Source: Sulfomarinibacter sp963733915 (GTDB lineage: Bacteria > Acidobacteriota > Thermoanaerobaculia > Thermoanaerobaculales > Sulfomarinibacteraceae). From it: a DNA stretch of 64,000 nucleotides. The notes under the pieces were generated by a model. The model worked only from the letters and a program-made list of their open reading frames with translations. It did no database searches and was not told the origin of the DNA. The translations under genes and the position numbers were made by a program. The stretch spans positions 930,001-994,000 of the forward strand of contig CAVTEP010000006.1 of NCBI GenBank assembly GCA_963733915.1. The letters run 5' to 3'. Shown here piece after piece: positions 26,060-35,354 of this stretch (position 1 is the first letter of the stretch; every line of letters starts with the position of its first letter).

Positions 26060-27087
26060 CGAATCACGTCTTCCGATGCACCTTTCTGAGCTCGGTAGGT
26101 CTCCAGCAGCTTTTCGATTTCCGCCAGCAGCACGCGATCATAGGCCCGCCGCGCGATCAGCTTCTTGGTGGCCGCAGCGGCGATCTGCCCCCACTTCGCC
26201 CTCGTCTCGTCGGTTGGATCGACAAAGATCACACCCTGCCCGGCCAGCGCCTCGCGCGCTTCCTTGTTGTCCGAGCGGCTGTTTGCATCGAGGATCTGGT
26301 TGGCGCGGCCAAAGACCTCGCGCACGATCGCCTGATCGCCGGGGCTCATCTGATCAAAGGACTTTGCGCTGAGGATCGTCGTGCCATAGACGTAGGTGAT
26401 CGGAAGGTCGGTCAAAAAGGTCGCCTTGGTGAACCACTGGAGGGCGACGGCGCCCACCGGCGGCGCGGCCACGGTGTCGATGAGACCGGTCTGGAGACCG
26501 GTCAAGACATCCGAGATGGGCAGGGGGACCGGCGACAGCCCGGCTTCTTCGACGATGGCGAGTGAAATCGGATCGTCCTGCGGCATCCAGGCCTTGCGAC
26601 CCTTGAGATCGTCAAAGGTTCGTGTCGGTTTTGCGGAGAGGAGATATGTAAACCCGGTCTCGGTGAATCCGAAGGACACGTACCCGTTTTTCTCGAGTTC
26701 CGCGATCAGTTTTCCGTCCATTCTCTGGCGAACATAATCGACCTCGCCATAGGACCGGAAGAGCAACGGGAAGTTGTAGATTTCCATGTTCGGATCAACG
26801 GCCGCCAGACTGCCGGCAAGGACAACGCCGCCCTGCAGCTGACCGATTCGCATTTTTCGCAGCACGGCGTCGTCGGCGCCCATGGTGCCGCCCGGATAGA
26901 AACGGAAGGAGACCCGCCCTTCGGTGCGTTTCTCGACCTCGGCGGCGGCCTCTTGCAACTCCTTCATCCACAGGGTGCCGTCCGGCGCCATCGAGGCGAC
27001 CTTCAGGCGAAGGTCGCCGGCGACAGCCGCCGGCGCCACCGACAAGAGGAAAACGAGGGTAATCAGGGCTCTCGACAAACGCATCAT
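26056..27087 (-). CDS. dctP: TRAP transporter substrate-binding protein (DctP)
   Basis: A 343-residue periplasmic binding protein with a signal peptide (LITLVFLLSVAPAAVAGDL) and DctP-family features: LKVASMAPDGTLWMKELQEA, FRFYPGGTMG, and the ligand-anchor region LKGRKAWMPQDDPIS. The ligand is not certain; TRAP systems usually take organic acids. The Trp/Met/Pro region in place of the usual R(x)xxN anchor is compatible with a non-carboxylate ligand. Start ATG at 27087; ATG at 27084 is also possible. Confidence 0.9.
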   Translation of the reverse strand: MMRLSRALITLVFLLSVAPAAVAGDLRLKVASMAPDGTLWMKELQEAAAEVEKRTEGRVSFRFYPGGTMGADDAVLRKMRIGQLQGGVVLAGSLAAVDPNMEIYNFPLLFRSYGEVDYVRQRMDGKLIAELEKNGYVSFGFTETGFTYLLSAKPTRTFDDLKGRKAWMPQDDPISLAIVEEAGLSPVPLPISDVLTGLQTGLIDTVAAPPVGAVALQWFTKATFLTDLPITYVYGTTILSAKSFDQMSPGDQAIVREVFGRANQILDANSRSDNKEAREALAGQGVIFVDPTDETRAKWGQIAAAATKKLIARRAYDRVLLAEIEKLLETYRAQKGASEDVIR

Positions 27088-27966
27088 TCAATCTCCAAAA
27101 TAGTCTTCCGACGATTCGAGAAGCGCTCTCGCAGTCTCCTGGGCGATGGTGTTTGAAAGCGTCAGACCGGGAGCAACTGGATCGGCATCGAGGACCTCTT
27201 GACAGAGGCGATCATGGAGCTCCCGGTCGAAGACCAACCGCGCGTACGACTCCGCGAGTAACACCTTGGCCATCAGATTCCGACCGTCTGAAAGCTCGAT
27301 GACGCGCTCAAAATCTTCCCTTCCCACTTCCGGCTTCCCACCCATCGCCTCTGGGAGAAGGGTCGCCAGTATACCGAGATAAAGATACGCGGCGCCGCCC
27401 TGGTAGTTCCCATCCAGTGCAACGACCCTCTGCATCATGGCGTCGACTCGCGCCTTGTCCGCGATCGCTTTCCAGTCACCGCTGTTTTTTTGAATCCAGG
27501 TCGCCCACGCGGCGCCGGAGCCGAAAAGCACGTCCACCTGGCGGCGGTCCATGGCATCGATCACCCTTTCAAATTCTTCGTACGGTGCCACCCAGCTGCC
27601 ACAGGCGCGCCGGTCGCGGCGACACAGCGCTTGCCAACCGTAGTCCCTCCCCTTTTCGGCCAGCCGGGACGCGCGCGCCTCTTCGTCGACAAAAACACCT
27701 GCGTAGCTGGAGTAGAGGTTGGCTCCGGCCAACGCCAGCTCGGCGTTCTTCGGGTTGTCCGCGATCAAGCCGTCAATCAACAACAAATACGCCGGCGCAC
27801 CCTGGCGGACGGTCTCGGGATCGTTCTGATCGAGAACTGCGTTCGAAAGGCTGTCGGCGAGATTGGACGTCGCCGACGACATGATGGACGAACACCCCGC
27901 GGTGACGATCAACGAGGCTACGGCCAATATGGTGCTCATCCGGATACGCTTCGCCTCTTTGATCAT
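27088..27966 (-). CDS. TRAP-associated TatT-type lipoprotein
   Basis: A 292-residue predicted lipoprotein (lipobox VTAGC near residue 24) of the TatT component family. This is the helical TPR-like partner of TRAP transporters described for Treponema Tp0956. The sequence shows paired helices (NAELALAGANLYSSYAGVF; YLYLGILATLLPEAMGGKPE). TatT proteins are thought to form a trimer that binds the P subunit and may pass a hydrophobic ligand. It is directly adjacent (0-1 nt) to dctP and is the first gene of the T-P-Q-M-mltA operon. Confidence 0.85.
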   Translation of the reverse strand: MIKEAKRIRMSTILAVASLIVTAGCSSIMSSATSNLADSLSNAVLDQNDPETVRQGAPAYLLLIDGLIADNPKNAELALAGANLYSSYAGVFVDEEARASRLAEKGRDYGWQALCRRDRRACGSWVAPYEEFERVIDAMDRRQVDVLFGSGAAWATWIQKNSGDWKAIADKARVDAMMQRVVALDGNYQGGAAYLYLGILATLLPEAMGGKPEVGREDFERVIELSDGRNLMAKVLLAESYARLVFDRELHDRLCQEVLDADPVAPGLTLSNTIAQETARALLESSEDYFGD

Positions 27967-28116
27967 CGGTCTCCCTATGATGTCGACATACGGACAGATT
28001 TCCCGAGCTAAGCTCCGGGAATGCAGGAATTGTAGCCCGGACCACCGGTTATTTGTCGAAATTGCCCGCAGATCCGGCTCACCCGGGAGGGCGTTTGCGG
28101 ATCCAGCGAGATCGAG

Positions 28117-28758
28117 CTACCTGCCGCTGAAGCCACCGCGAAGAGGGCCATCCTCTAGAGCAGGCGCGCGTGCGGCCGCCGTGGCGGACGAGCTCAGGTT
28201 GGTGATGACCATCGTGCCGTCGTTTTCGCGCAGCATCCGTACCGGCTTTGCGGAATAGCCCCCCGCGAGACGGTACGGTCGCCCGGTGTAGATACTGAGA
28301 ATTTTCGACACGTAGGATCTGGTTTCCGGATACGGCGGCACCCCGCGATACTTCGCCACCGCCCCTTCACCGGCGTTGTACGCGGCCAGCGCCAACTGCA
28401 GGTTGCCGGAGTAGCGGTCGACCAGGCGCGAGAACTCGCGGACCCCGCCTCTCACGTTTTCCTCTGGATCAAATGGATCGTCGACCTCGAGTCGCACCGC
28501 GGTGTCCGGCATCAGCTGCATGAGTCCCATGGCGCCGCGGCGGCTGACCGCACGCGGATTGTATGCCGATTCGACGTGCACGAGCGCGTCGACCAGCTTC
28601 GGGTCGACGCCGTGCTCGAGGCTGACCTGATGCACGAGGCGACGCAGTTCGGCGTTGGAAACAGTCGAACCGGCACCTGCCGCCGGAGTCGCAGCAAGAG
28701 CGGCGCCCGCCAGTTGGGCAAATAGCCACACGCCTATCATCGTCGCCAACCGTCTCAC
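28117..28758 (-). CDS. SLT-family lytic transglycosylase
   Basis: A 213-residue exported transglycosylase. After the signal peptide (MIGVWLFAQLAGAALA) comes an SLT/lysozyme-like domain with the catalytic-Glu segment VDALVHVESAYNPRA, then GAMGLMQLMPDTA and LALAAYNAGEGAV. It cleaves peptidoglycan glycan strands in the periplasm. GTG 28758 and ATG 28740 are both possible starts; a CATAAT box ends 6 nt before the GTG, so the transcript may be nearly leaderless. It is divergent from the UDP-sugar pyrophosphorylase gene with 40 nt between starts. Confidence 0.88.
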   Translation of the reverse strand: MRRLATMIGVWLFAQLAGAALAATPAAGAGSTVSNAELRRLVHQVSLEHGVDPKLVDALVHVESAYNPRAVSRRGAMGLMQLMPDTAVRLEVDDPFDPEENVRGGVREFSRLVDRYSGNLQLALAAYNAGEGAVAKYRGVPPYPETRSYVSKILSIYTGRPYRLAGGYSAKPVRMLRENDGTMVITNLSSSATAAARAPALEDGPLRGGFSGR

Positions 28759-28798
28759 GCTACTATTATGACAGAGGCATCGCTGGGAGGAGTATCGA

Positions 28799-30226
28799 GT
28801 GCCGGCAAAAATACCGAAAAACACGTCGATGCAAGCACTTGTCGATACCATGCGATGGTCTGGCGCAGCTGATTCGGCAATCGCTTCATTTCGTTTTCAT
28901 CTCCATCGTCTGCTCGAAGGGGAGAGTGGAATCCTCGAAGAAAAGGACATCACCCCGGTTACGACGCTCGTCGACGCCGGAAATTTCGAGGGGTACCGGG
29001 CCAAGGGACTCGCGACCATTCCGAGGACCGCAATCATCAAATTGAATGGCGGCCTCGGCACGAGCATGGGCCTCGACAGCGCCAAGTCCCTGTTGCCGGT
29101 GCGGGACGGGCTCTCATTTCTCGATCTCATCGCTCGCCAGGTACTGGCGTTGCGAGCCGAGGTCGGCGCCGAGGTACCGTTGCTCCTGATGAACAGCTTC
29201 CGTACTGCTGCCGGTTGCGACAGACACCTCGCCGCCTACCCAGAGCTTTTTCGCAACGACCTGCCGACCGGCTTTCTCCAAAACCGGGTGCCAAAGATAC
29301 TCGAGGACGGTCTCGGTGCTGCCGTCAACCCGAGTGACGAAGACCTCGCCTGGTGCCCACCGGGGCACGGTGATCTCTACACCGCCATTGCGGCGTCGGG
29401 GACCCTCGAACGCCTGCTTGAAAGCGGCATCGAGTACGTATTCATCTCCAATGCCGACAACCTGGGTGCGGCGCTCGACCCGACGCTGCTCGGTTTCATG
29501 GTGGCGGAGGGTCACGATTTCATGCTCGAGGCCGCCGACCGCACAGCTGCGGACCGCAAGGGCGGCCACCTCTGCCGGCTCGAAAACGGACGGCTGGCCC
29601 TGCGGGAGTCGGCACAGTGTCCACCCGCGGCGGCAGACGTTTTTCAGGACGTGCGGCGGTATCGATACTTCAACACCAACAACCTCTGGCTCCACCTGCC
29701 ATCGCTCGCCGAATTGCTCGACGTGCATGGTGGGTTCCTGCCCCTGCCGACTGTGGTCAACCGCAAGACCCTCGACCCGCGCGATCCGGCATCCCCGGCG
29801 GTGATCCAGCTCGAAACAGTCATGGGGACGGCTATCTCGCTGTTTCCGCAAGCCACCGCCGTGCGAGTCTCCCGCCGCCGATTCTCGCCGGTCAAAAACA
29901 CCAACGACCTCCTGGCGGTGCGTTCCGACGCTTTCGAGCTCGATGCCGACGCGCGCCTCGTTCTTTCTCACGAACGCACCGATCCGCCGGTGATCCGGCT
30001 CGACGCGAGATTCTACGCGTTGATCGACGACTTCGAGGATCGGTTCCCGCACGGCCCGCCGTCCCTCCGCCGCTGTGCCTCTCTCACGGTTGAAGGTGAC
30101 GTCACCTTCGGTGCCGACGTGGAAATCTCAGGCGACGCGATCGTGCGAGCAACGGGCCCCTCCAAAGTGCCGAACGGCACCGTCATTGGCGGGGAATACG
30201 TTGCGCCCTCACGTCCGCCCGCATGA
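28799..30226 (+). CDS. UTP--glucose-1-phosphate uridylyltransferase (UDPGP type)
   Basis: A 475-residue pyrophosphorylase of the eukaryote-like UDPGP family, making UDP-glucose from UTP and glucose-1-phosphate. The nucleotide-binding signature KLNGGLGTSMGLDSAKSLLP lies near residues 80-100. FISNADNLGAALDPTLLGFM and FSPVKNTNDLLAVRSDA are further family blocks. The C-terminus has a short left-handed helix-like tail (VEGDVTFGADVEISGDA). GTG 28799 is supported by GGAGG 8 nt upstream. The bacterial GalU is a different family. Product use in envelope glycans or glycogen is likely but inferred. Confidence 0.9.
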   Translation: MPAKIPKNTSMQALVDTMRWSGAADSAIASFRFHLHRLLEGESGILEEKDITPVTTLVDAGNFEGYRAKGLATIPRTAIIKLNGGLGTSMGLDSAKSLLPVRDGLSFLDLIARQVLALRAEVGAEVPLLLMNSFRTAAGCDRHLAAYPELFRNDLPTGFLQNRVPKILEDGLGAAVNPSDEDLAWCPPGHGDLYTAIAASGTLERLLESGIEYVFISNADNLGAALDPTLLGFMVAEGHDFMLEAADRTAADRKGGHLCRLENGRLALRESAQCPPAAADVFQDVRRYRYFNTNNLWLHLPSLAELLDVHGGFLPLPTVVNRKTLDPRDPASPAVIQLETVMGTAISLFPQATAVRVSRRRFSPVKNTNDLLAVRSDAFELDADARLVLSHERTDPPVIRLDARFYALIDDFEDRFPHGPPSLRRCASLTVEGDVTFGADVEISGDAIVRATGPSKVPNGTVIGGEYVAPSRPPA

Positions 30227-30255
30227 TTTCCCCGCGCCTCTGCTCCCCTGCTCCC

Positions 30256-30360
30256 CAGCAATTCTCACCGGTCGACAGTGGTATCCACCACAATGTGGAC
30301 ACACTGTTGAGTCGATGTCGAGGGTTGAATGCTGCTGATGGCGACCGGTGAGAATTGCTG
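30256..30360. repeat. long inverted repeat 3' of tRNA-Cys
   Basis: A 19-nt arm CAGCAATTCTCACCGGTCG (30256-30274) and its exact complement (30342-30360) are separated by 67 nt. The right arm ends 1 nt before the encoded CCA of tRNA-Cys. A smaller GTGG/CCAC hairpin lies inside. Confidence 0.85.
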
Positions 30361-30361
30361 A

Positions 30362-30435
30362 TGGAGGCGACGCCCGGATTCGAACCGGGGATAAGGGCTT
30401 TGCAGGCCCCTGCCTTACCACTTGGCCACGTCGCC
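30362..30435 (-). tRNA. tRNA-Cys(GCA)
   Basis: On the reverse strand the acceptor arms GGCGACG and CGTCGCC pair, with discriminator T and encoded CCA. The anticodon arm is GGGGC CTGCAAA GCCCT with anticodon GCA. The T arm is CCCGG TTCGAAT CCGGG. All four arms can be drawn by eye. Confidence 0.95.
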
Positions 30436-30506
30436 TACAGGGCCGGTAGTGTATTGGACGCCAGATCGGCGGTCAAGCTGAGTCATTTGACAAATTTCTT
30501 GGATTA

Positions 30507-30612
30507 TTCAATTCTCGGCCGACGGCGCTGTTCGACGGCGGCAATGCAGCGATCAAAGAAAAACTCACGGGACTGCACCGTGTATGCGGAGCGCCGTCGG
30601 CCGAGAATTGAA
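30507..30612. repeat. long inverted repeat 3' of tRNA-Gly
   Basis: A 23-nt arm beginning TTCAATTCTCGGCCGACGGC (30507-30529) has an exact complement at 30590-30612, with a 60-nt interval. It lies between the two tRNA genes, 13 nt downstream of the tRNA-Gly 3' end. It shares CAATTCTC with the arm beside tRNA-Cys. Confidence 0.85.
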
Positions 30613-30624
30613 GGGTGGGTGGAA

Positions 30625-30699
<75 letters not shown>

Positions 30700-30754
30700 T
30701 CAGCGTCCCCTCAACGGGGAGCGTTAATCTAGCAATCTCGGGTTGGAGTGTCAA

Positions 30755-32797
30755 CTACATCGAGATCTCAGGTCCGGCGCCCTCCTCTTCACGCGCCCGC
30801 GCCGCATCCCAGGCGACATAGGCCGCGAGCACGACAAACATGATCAATCCAAGCCAGTTGCCGAACGACCCGACGTTACCGAAACGCCAGATCTCGGCGC
30901 CGCGGGCATCTGCGATCCAACTCAGGATACCGTCAAAGACGCCGGCCAACGCACCACCGGCGATCAGACCCGACGCGATCAACGTCCCGCGGTTGTTGCG
31001 CGCCTTGCGGGCCTCATCGTTTGGCGACGTCCGGCGCACGAAACCGGCCACCAACGCGCCAAACAGGATTGGCGTGTTGAGCTCGATGGGCAGATACATG
31101 CCGAGCGCGAAGGCAAGAGACGACACACCGAGCATCTCGACGACAAGGGCGATGGCCCCACCTACCCCGTACAACAACCACGGCGCCTCGGCGGTCGCCA
31201 TGACGCTCTGGATTACCGCCGCCATCGCGTTGGCCTGAGGCGCCGGCATCGGCTCGGGATGGGCGACCGACACCACGTAGCCCTTGGTCGAGGCGAAAAG
31301 GACGATCGCCGCGGTGACGGTCATGGACGCCACCACCGCGGCCAGGATATTGGACCACTGGATGCGGCGCGGCGTGGCGCCGAGCCAGTAGGAAATCTTG
31401 AACTCGGTCACCAGCGAACCCGTCATCGACAGTGCCGTGCAGACGACCCCGCCGATGAGCAGGGTCGCGAGCATGCCTTCGGGGCCAGACAGCCCGAGCT
31501 TGGCGAGGGCGACCGCCGCGACGATGAGGGTGGTGAGGGTCATTCCCGAGATCGGAGTCACTGAGATCATGGCCACCGCCCACGCCGACACGGCGGCGAA
31601 CAGGAAGGAGATCACGAGGGTCAAGACCAGGCTGATGGTCGCGATGCGGGTGGCGCCTTGAATATCGGCCAGGACCGAAAAGCGGAAATAGAACCAGATG
31701 GCGGCCGCAACCACGACGGTCAGCACCGCGACCACACCCATCGGGATATCGGAGTCGGTGCGGTGGGTCGAACGCTCGAGACCGCCTGACGCCATCTTGC
31801 GAATCTCGGTGTAGGCCTTGCCCGTCGCCTGCACCATGACCGGGGACATCTTGATGATGGAGATGATCCCTGCCATGAAAATCCCGCCGATGCCGATAAA
31901 GCGTACATAGTTGGTGAAGATGTCCTCCGCGGACATTTGCGAAATCGGTGCGAGGCCCTCGGTGATCGCGCCTGGTATGTGGGTGCCGAACCACGCCACC
32001 AGCGGGATGAGCACGAAGTAGCCGAGAAACGACCCGGCGCAGATGATCGAGGCGTATCGCACCCCGATGATGTAGCCGAGTCCGAGGACCGCGGCCGAGG
32101 TGTTGATCGCGAACACCGCCTTGACCTTGTGGGTGAGGTCGCCGAACGCGCCGACCAGCGAGGTCGTGAAGACGTCACGCCAGGAGCCAAAGGTCAGCGC
32201 GACCCAGTCAAACAGAAACCCGATCCCCATTGCCGAGACCAGCACCTTCGCCTGCTGGCCGCCGCGCTCGCCGGTCATCAAAATCTCAGTGATCGCCGTG
32301 CCCTCCGGGAATGGCAGCTTGCCGTGCATCTCCGCCGTAAAATAACGGCGGAACGGGATCAGAAAGAGAACACCCAGACAGGCGCCGAGAAACGGCACGA
32401 TGAAGATCTGAAAAAACGAGGTTCGGTCCTCGAGACCGAGCACGAAGATCGCCGGCATCGTAAAGACCGAACCGCCGACCAGAATGCCGGAGGTGGCGCC
32501 GATGGCGAGGATGTTGACGTTTTCGAGCAGGGTCGACTTCCGGGCAAGGAGCGCCGAAAGGCCGATGGCGAGGATTGAAATGGGAATCGCCGATTCGATG
32601 CCCTGCCCCAGCTTGAGCGCGATGTATGCCGCCGCCGCCGAGAACAGCACCGCCATGCCGATACCGATGGCCACCGAACGAAGGGTGATTTCGAGGACCC
32701 CTTTTTCGGTCGGGATCACCGGTGTGTACGCCTCGCCCGGACCCAGCTCACGATACGCGTTTTCAGGCAGCCTGAGCTTGTGCTCCTGGTCTTCCAT
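30755..32797 (-). CDS. OPT family oligopeptide transporter
   Basis: A 680-residue polytopic protein (about 15 helices) of the OPT family, proton-coupled importers of small peptides or metal-chelator complexes. Family blocks include PENAYRELGPGEAYTPVIP at the N-terminus, VNILAIGATSGILVGGSVFT and LPFPEGTAITEIL. The ATG at 32797 is chosen because the conserved N-terminus starts there and GGGGAG precedes it. The substrate is not predictable from sequence. It is followed on the same strand by the two tRNA genes. Confidence 0.92.
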   Translation of the reverse strand: MEDQEHKLRLPENAYRELGPGEAYTPVIPTEKGVLEITLRSVAIGIGMAVLFSAAAAYIALKLGQGIESAIPISILAIGLSALLARKSTLLENVNILAIGATSGILVGGSVFTMPAIFVLGLEDRTSFFQIFIVPFLGACLGVLFLIPFRRYFTAEMHGKLPFPEGTAITEILMTGERGGQQAKVLVSAMGIGFLFDWVALTFGSWRDVFTTSLVGAFGDLTHKVKAVFAINTSAAVLGLGYIIGVRYASIICAGSFLGYFVLIPLVAWFGTHIPGAITEGLAPISQMSAEDIFTNYVRFIGIGGIFMAGIISIIKMSPVMVQATGKAYTEIRKMASGGLERSTHRTDSDIPMGVVAVLTVVVAAAIWFYFRFSVLADIQGATRIATISLVLTLVISFLFAAVSAWAVAMISVTPISGMTLTTLIVAAVALAKLGLSGPEGMLATLLIGGVVCTALSMTGSLVTEFKISYWLGATPRRIQWSNILAAVVASMTVTAAIVLFASTKGYVVSVAHPEPMPAPQANAMAAVIQSVMATAEAPWLLYGVGGAIALVVEMLGVSSLAFALGMYLPIELNTPILFGALVAGFVRRTSPNDEARKARNNRGTLIASGLIAGGALAGVFDGILSWIADARGAEIWRFGNVGSFGNWLGLIMFVVLAAYVAWDAARAREEEGAGPEISM

Positions 32798-32889
32798 CTC
32801 CACTCCCCTCTTCGATTCGCGGTGTATTCTACATCCGTCGTGATCACAGACCCGCACCACCGTCATCCGCCACACGCCGGTTGATCACC

Positions 32890-35352
32890 GTGAGAAGGCC
32901 TCTCACCTCAATCCCGCGTTTGCTGCTTGCCGCGGCCATACCGACCGCCGGCCTCGGCATCGCCCGATGGCTGCTCGGAGGTGGGATCGATGCCGTAACC
33001 GGTGTGCAAACGTGGCTTTTCACCGCAAGCGTGATTTTCGTCGCAGACGTCTGCCGGCCGCAATCAGTTCCCACGCGACGGCTCCGCCTCCCGATCCCTT
33101 TCGTCGTCTCGCTCACGCTCCTCGTTACCGCAGCGCTGGTCCACCATTTTACGGAAAGCACGCTCTCGGCCTGGATCGCGATCGGAATCTTCTACGCCCT
33201 GCTGCTCGGGCTCGTATCCTGTTTCGTGTCGGAGGACGCACCTTGGTGGCGAGCCGCCGTCGAGCTTTCGGCTGCCGTGATTGCCGCCACGGCTCCCGCT
33301 GCGGCCAATCAGATCATCACAAGGTTTTCGAGCGAGGAATTTCTGGTCATCGTTGAATGCGTCATCCTCGCATTCTACTGGGTTCTCTTGCGATTTGTCG
33401 ATCAAATCTGTTCAAAACCAAACTCGATTTCCTCAGTACACGGATTCTCAATACGTCGCAGGGAAATAACCACTACGATAGTCATTTCTGTGTTTTTTTC
33501 GACCGTTCTCACGGCACGATTTTATCAACAAAGTTTTTCCCAAGATGCCGCGGAAGTTTTTCAAGGCGTTTCGGAAACCTCACCGTTTTATTGCGGAGTT
33601 CGACCGCCTGAACGCGTCATTTACTCCGCAGAGGATGTCTTTCAAGAGCTTCTTGATCGCGTCGCTGATAATCCGGAAAAAAACTCAACGGAATACGGAA
33701 TGCTCGCTCTCGGAACATCCGACGAGTTATGGGCGCAGTTATTTCGAGATTCCCTACTCAAAGAAGCAGAAGAACGGCTTTTTATCAACGACGATTGGAG
33801 CGTCAAGTACGGACAGTATCTGGCGGCTCAGCGGGTCTACTACTTCGCTCGAGTCCGACAGGCGTTTCCACAGTTGTTTGATCCTGCTCAGGTTCGCCGG
33901 ATCCGGGAGTGGTTTGCCGCTGTCAACCGGCGCGCCCTGATCACCGGTCCGGTCGACCTGCTCTACGGTCTGGCCTTCGCAAAATGGCCGCAAGGCCCCT
34001 ATGAGAACCAGGAGACCGGCGCCGGGCTCCTCGCCCTGCTCGAAGCGAACGGCCTCGGCGACCCCTCCGTGAAACCCGAAAACCGGCGGTACCTGGCCCG
34101 CAATCAACGGGGGTGGTCGCGAGGGTTCAGGGTCACGGACGACGCCGCGGCGTATCAACCGGAGTGGATCGAGAACGCCTGGTATCAGTCGCTCTATTCG
34201 GGTCAGGTCAACGCGAATAACATGCGGCGTTCATTCGAATGGCTGAAGCTTCTGGCGCCTCCGGACGGCGGCCCTCTCGCCTTCAATCACCGAGCCGTTT
34301 CACCCATCGCCGACATCTCCTGGCTGGCGGCAGTCCTGACTCAGGACACCGACTACGTCTGGCTGGCCGGACGAGCACTCGACTTCGTGCAGAATTCGAG
34401 CGGCTACCTCAGCGCCCAACCCGGCGCCGAGATACCGCTCACCGGTGAGGTGAAAAGCCCCACCACCGGCTCCTGCCTGCTCTACGGTCCTTCCGGCGTT
34501 CCGACCCGGCCCGGCCCCCTTGCCGCCGACAAGATCGTGCTCCGCGGCGGCTGGGAGGACGACGATCTTTACCTCCTGCTCAATCTCCGGTTTTCAGGCT
34601 GGCACAGGTACAAGGCGACCAACTCCGTGATCGAGATCTCGCAGCACGGGCCGCTGGTCGTCGAAAACGTCGACCACCCAGCCTCCGGATGGCTGCCCCT
34701 CGGTCGGCGGTTGTTCCGGGACAAGCGGATTCCACGTGAGAACCTCAATGGACTCATCATCGCCAAACGCGGTCTGAGTGGGGTCCTTTATCGATTGACC
34801 GGCGTCGAGGGTCCGTGGGCCCAGGATCCTCCACAATTCGCGAGAATTTCGCGTTTCAATCCAGGTCAGGATTTTGATGTCTGTACCTCACATCTCGACG
34901 ATTGGCACGGCTGGAATCACGATAGATCGATATTGTTTTTTCCAGCCGGTGTCATCGTTATTATTGACGAAATTGGAGGTCCCCTGCGTCAGAACGGAGC
35001 TCTCGTCTGGCATTTCGTCGGTGGCAAATCGTCGCCCAATGGTCGGATTCAACTTCGCGGCAACAACGAGCAAAACGGCCCCGCAGAAGTCGTGGTCTTA
35101 CCCCGAGCAGAAACCACGGCAAGCTTTAAAGAAATAATGGCAGATAATCGAGAGGTGATCCTTCGAGCGCAGATCGATGTTTCGGAAAACGGGGTTCTCG
35201 AAATGGCTACCGTTTTCTTGACAAAAAATTGGACCGGCGCGGAAGTATCGATCGTTGATTCAATCGTCGTAATTCATCAAGAAAACGCGACGATTCGGGT
35301 ACCGATCGGTCGGAACTCGAAACTGTACCCGCAGCTCGAACCGTCCCGCTAG
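32890..35352 (+). CDS. membrane-anchored heparinase II/III-like protein
   Basis: An 820-residue protein. The N-terminal 200 residues contain several hydrophobic helices. The rest looks like an alpha-toroid followed by the beta-sandwich of the heparinase II/III family (SHLDDWHGWNHDRSILFF then VIVIIDEI, the typical C-terminal histidine/strand block). Possible role: processing an acidic surface polysaccharide. The catalytic triad cannot be assigned by eye. Start is uncertain between TTG 32881 and GTG 32890; neither has a good ribosome-binding site. Segments near 33390-33780 and 34860-35240 are clearly richer in AT than the rest of the gene, suggesting a mosaic. Confidence 0.65.
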   Translation: MRRPLTSIPRLLLAAAIPTAGLGIARWLLGGGIDAVTGVQTWLFTASVIFVADVCRPQSVPTRRLRLPIPFVVSLTLLVTAALVHHFTESTLSAWIAIGIFYALLLGLVSCFVSEDAPWWRAAVELSAAVIAATAPAAANQIITRFSSEEFLVIVECVILAFYWVLLRFVDQICSKPNSISSVHGFSIRRREITTTIVISVFFSTVLTARFYQQSFSQDAAEVFQGVSETSPFYCGVRPPERVIYSAEDVFQELLDRVADNPEKNSTEYGMLALGTSDELWAQLFRDSLLKEAEERLFINDDWSVKYGQYLAAQRVYYFARVRQAFPQLFDPAQVRRIREWFAAVNRRALITGPVDLLYGLAFAKWPQGPYENQETGAGLLALLEANGLGDPSVKPENRRYLARNQRGWSRGFRVTDDAAAYQPEWIENAWYQSLYSGQVNANNMRRSFEWLKLLAPPDGGPLAFNHRAVSPIADISWLAAVLTQDTDYVWLAGRALDFVQNSSGYLSAQPGAEIPLTGEVKSPTTGSCLLYGPSGVPTRPGPLAADKIVLRGGWEDDDLYLLLNLRFSGWHRYKATNSVIEISQHGPLVVENVDHPASGWLPLGRRLFRDKRIPRENLNGLIIAKRGLSGVLYRLTGVEGPWAQDPPQFARISRFNPGQDFDVCTSHLDDWHGWNHDRSILFFPAGVIVIIDEIGGPLRQNGALVWHFVGGKSSPNGRIQLRGNNEQNGPAEVVVLPRAETTASFKEIMADNREVILRAQIDVSENGVLEMATVFLTKNWTGAEVSIVDSIVVIHQENATIRVPIGRNSKLYPQLEPSR

Positions 35353-35354
35353 CG

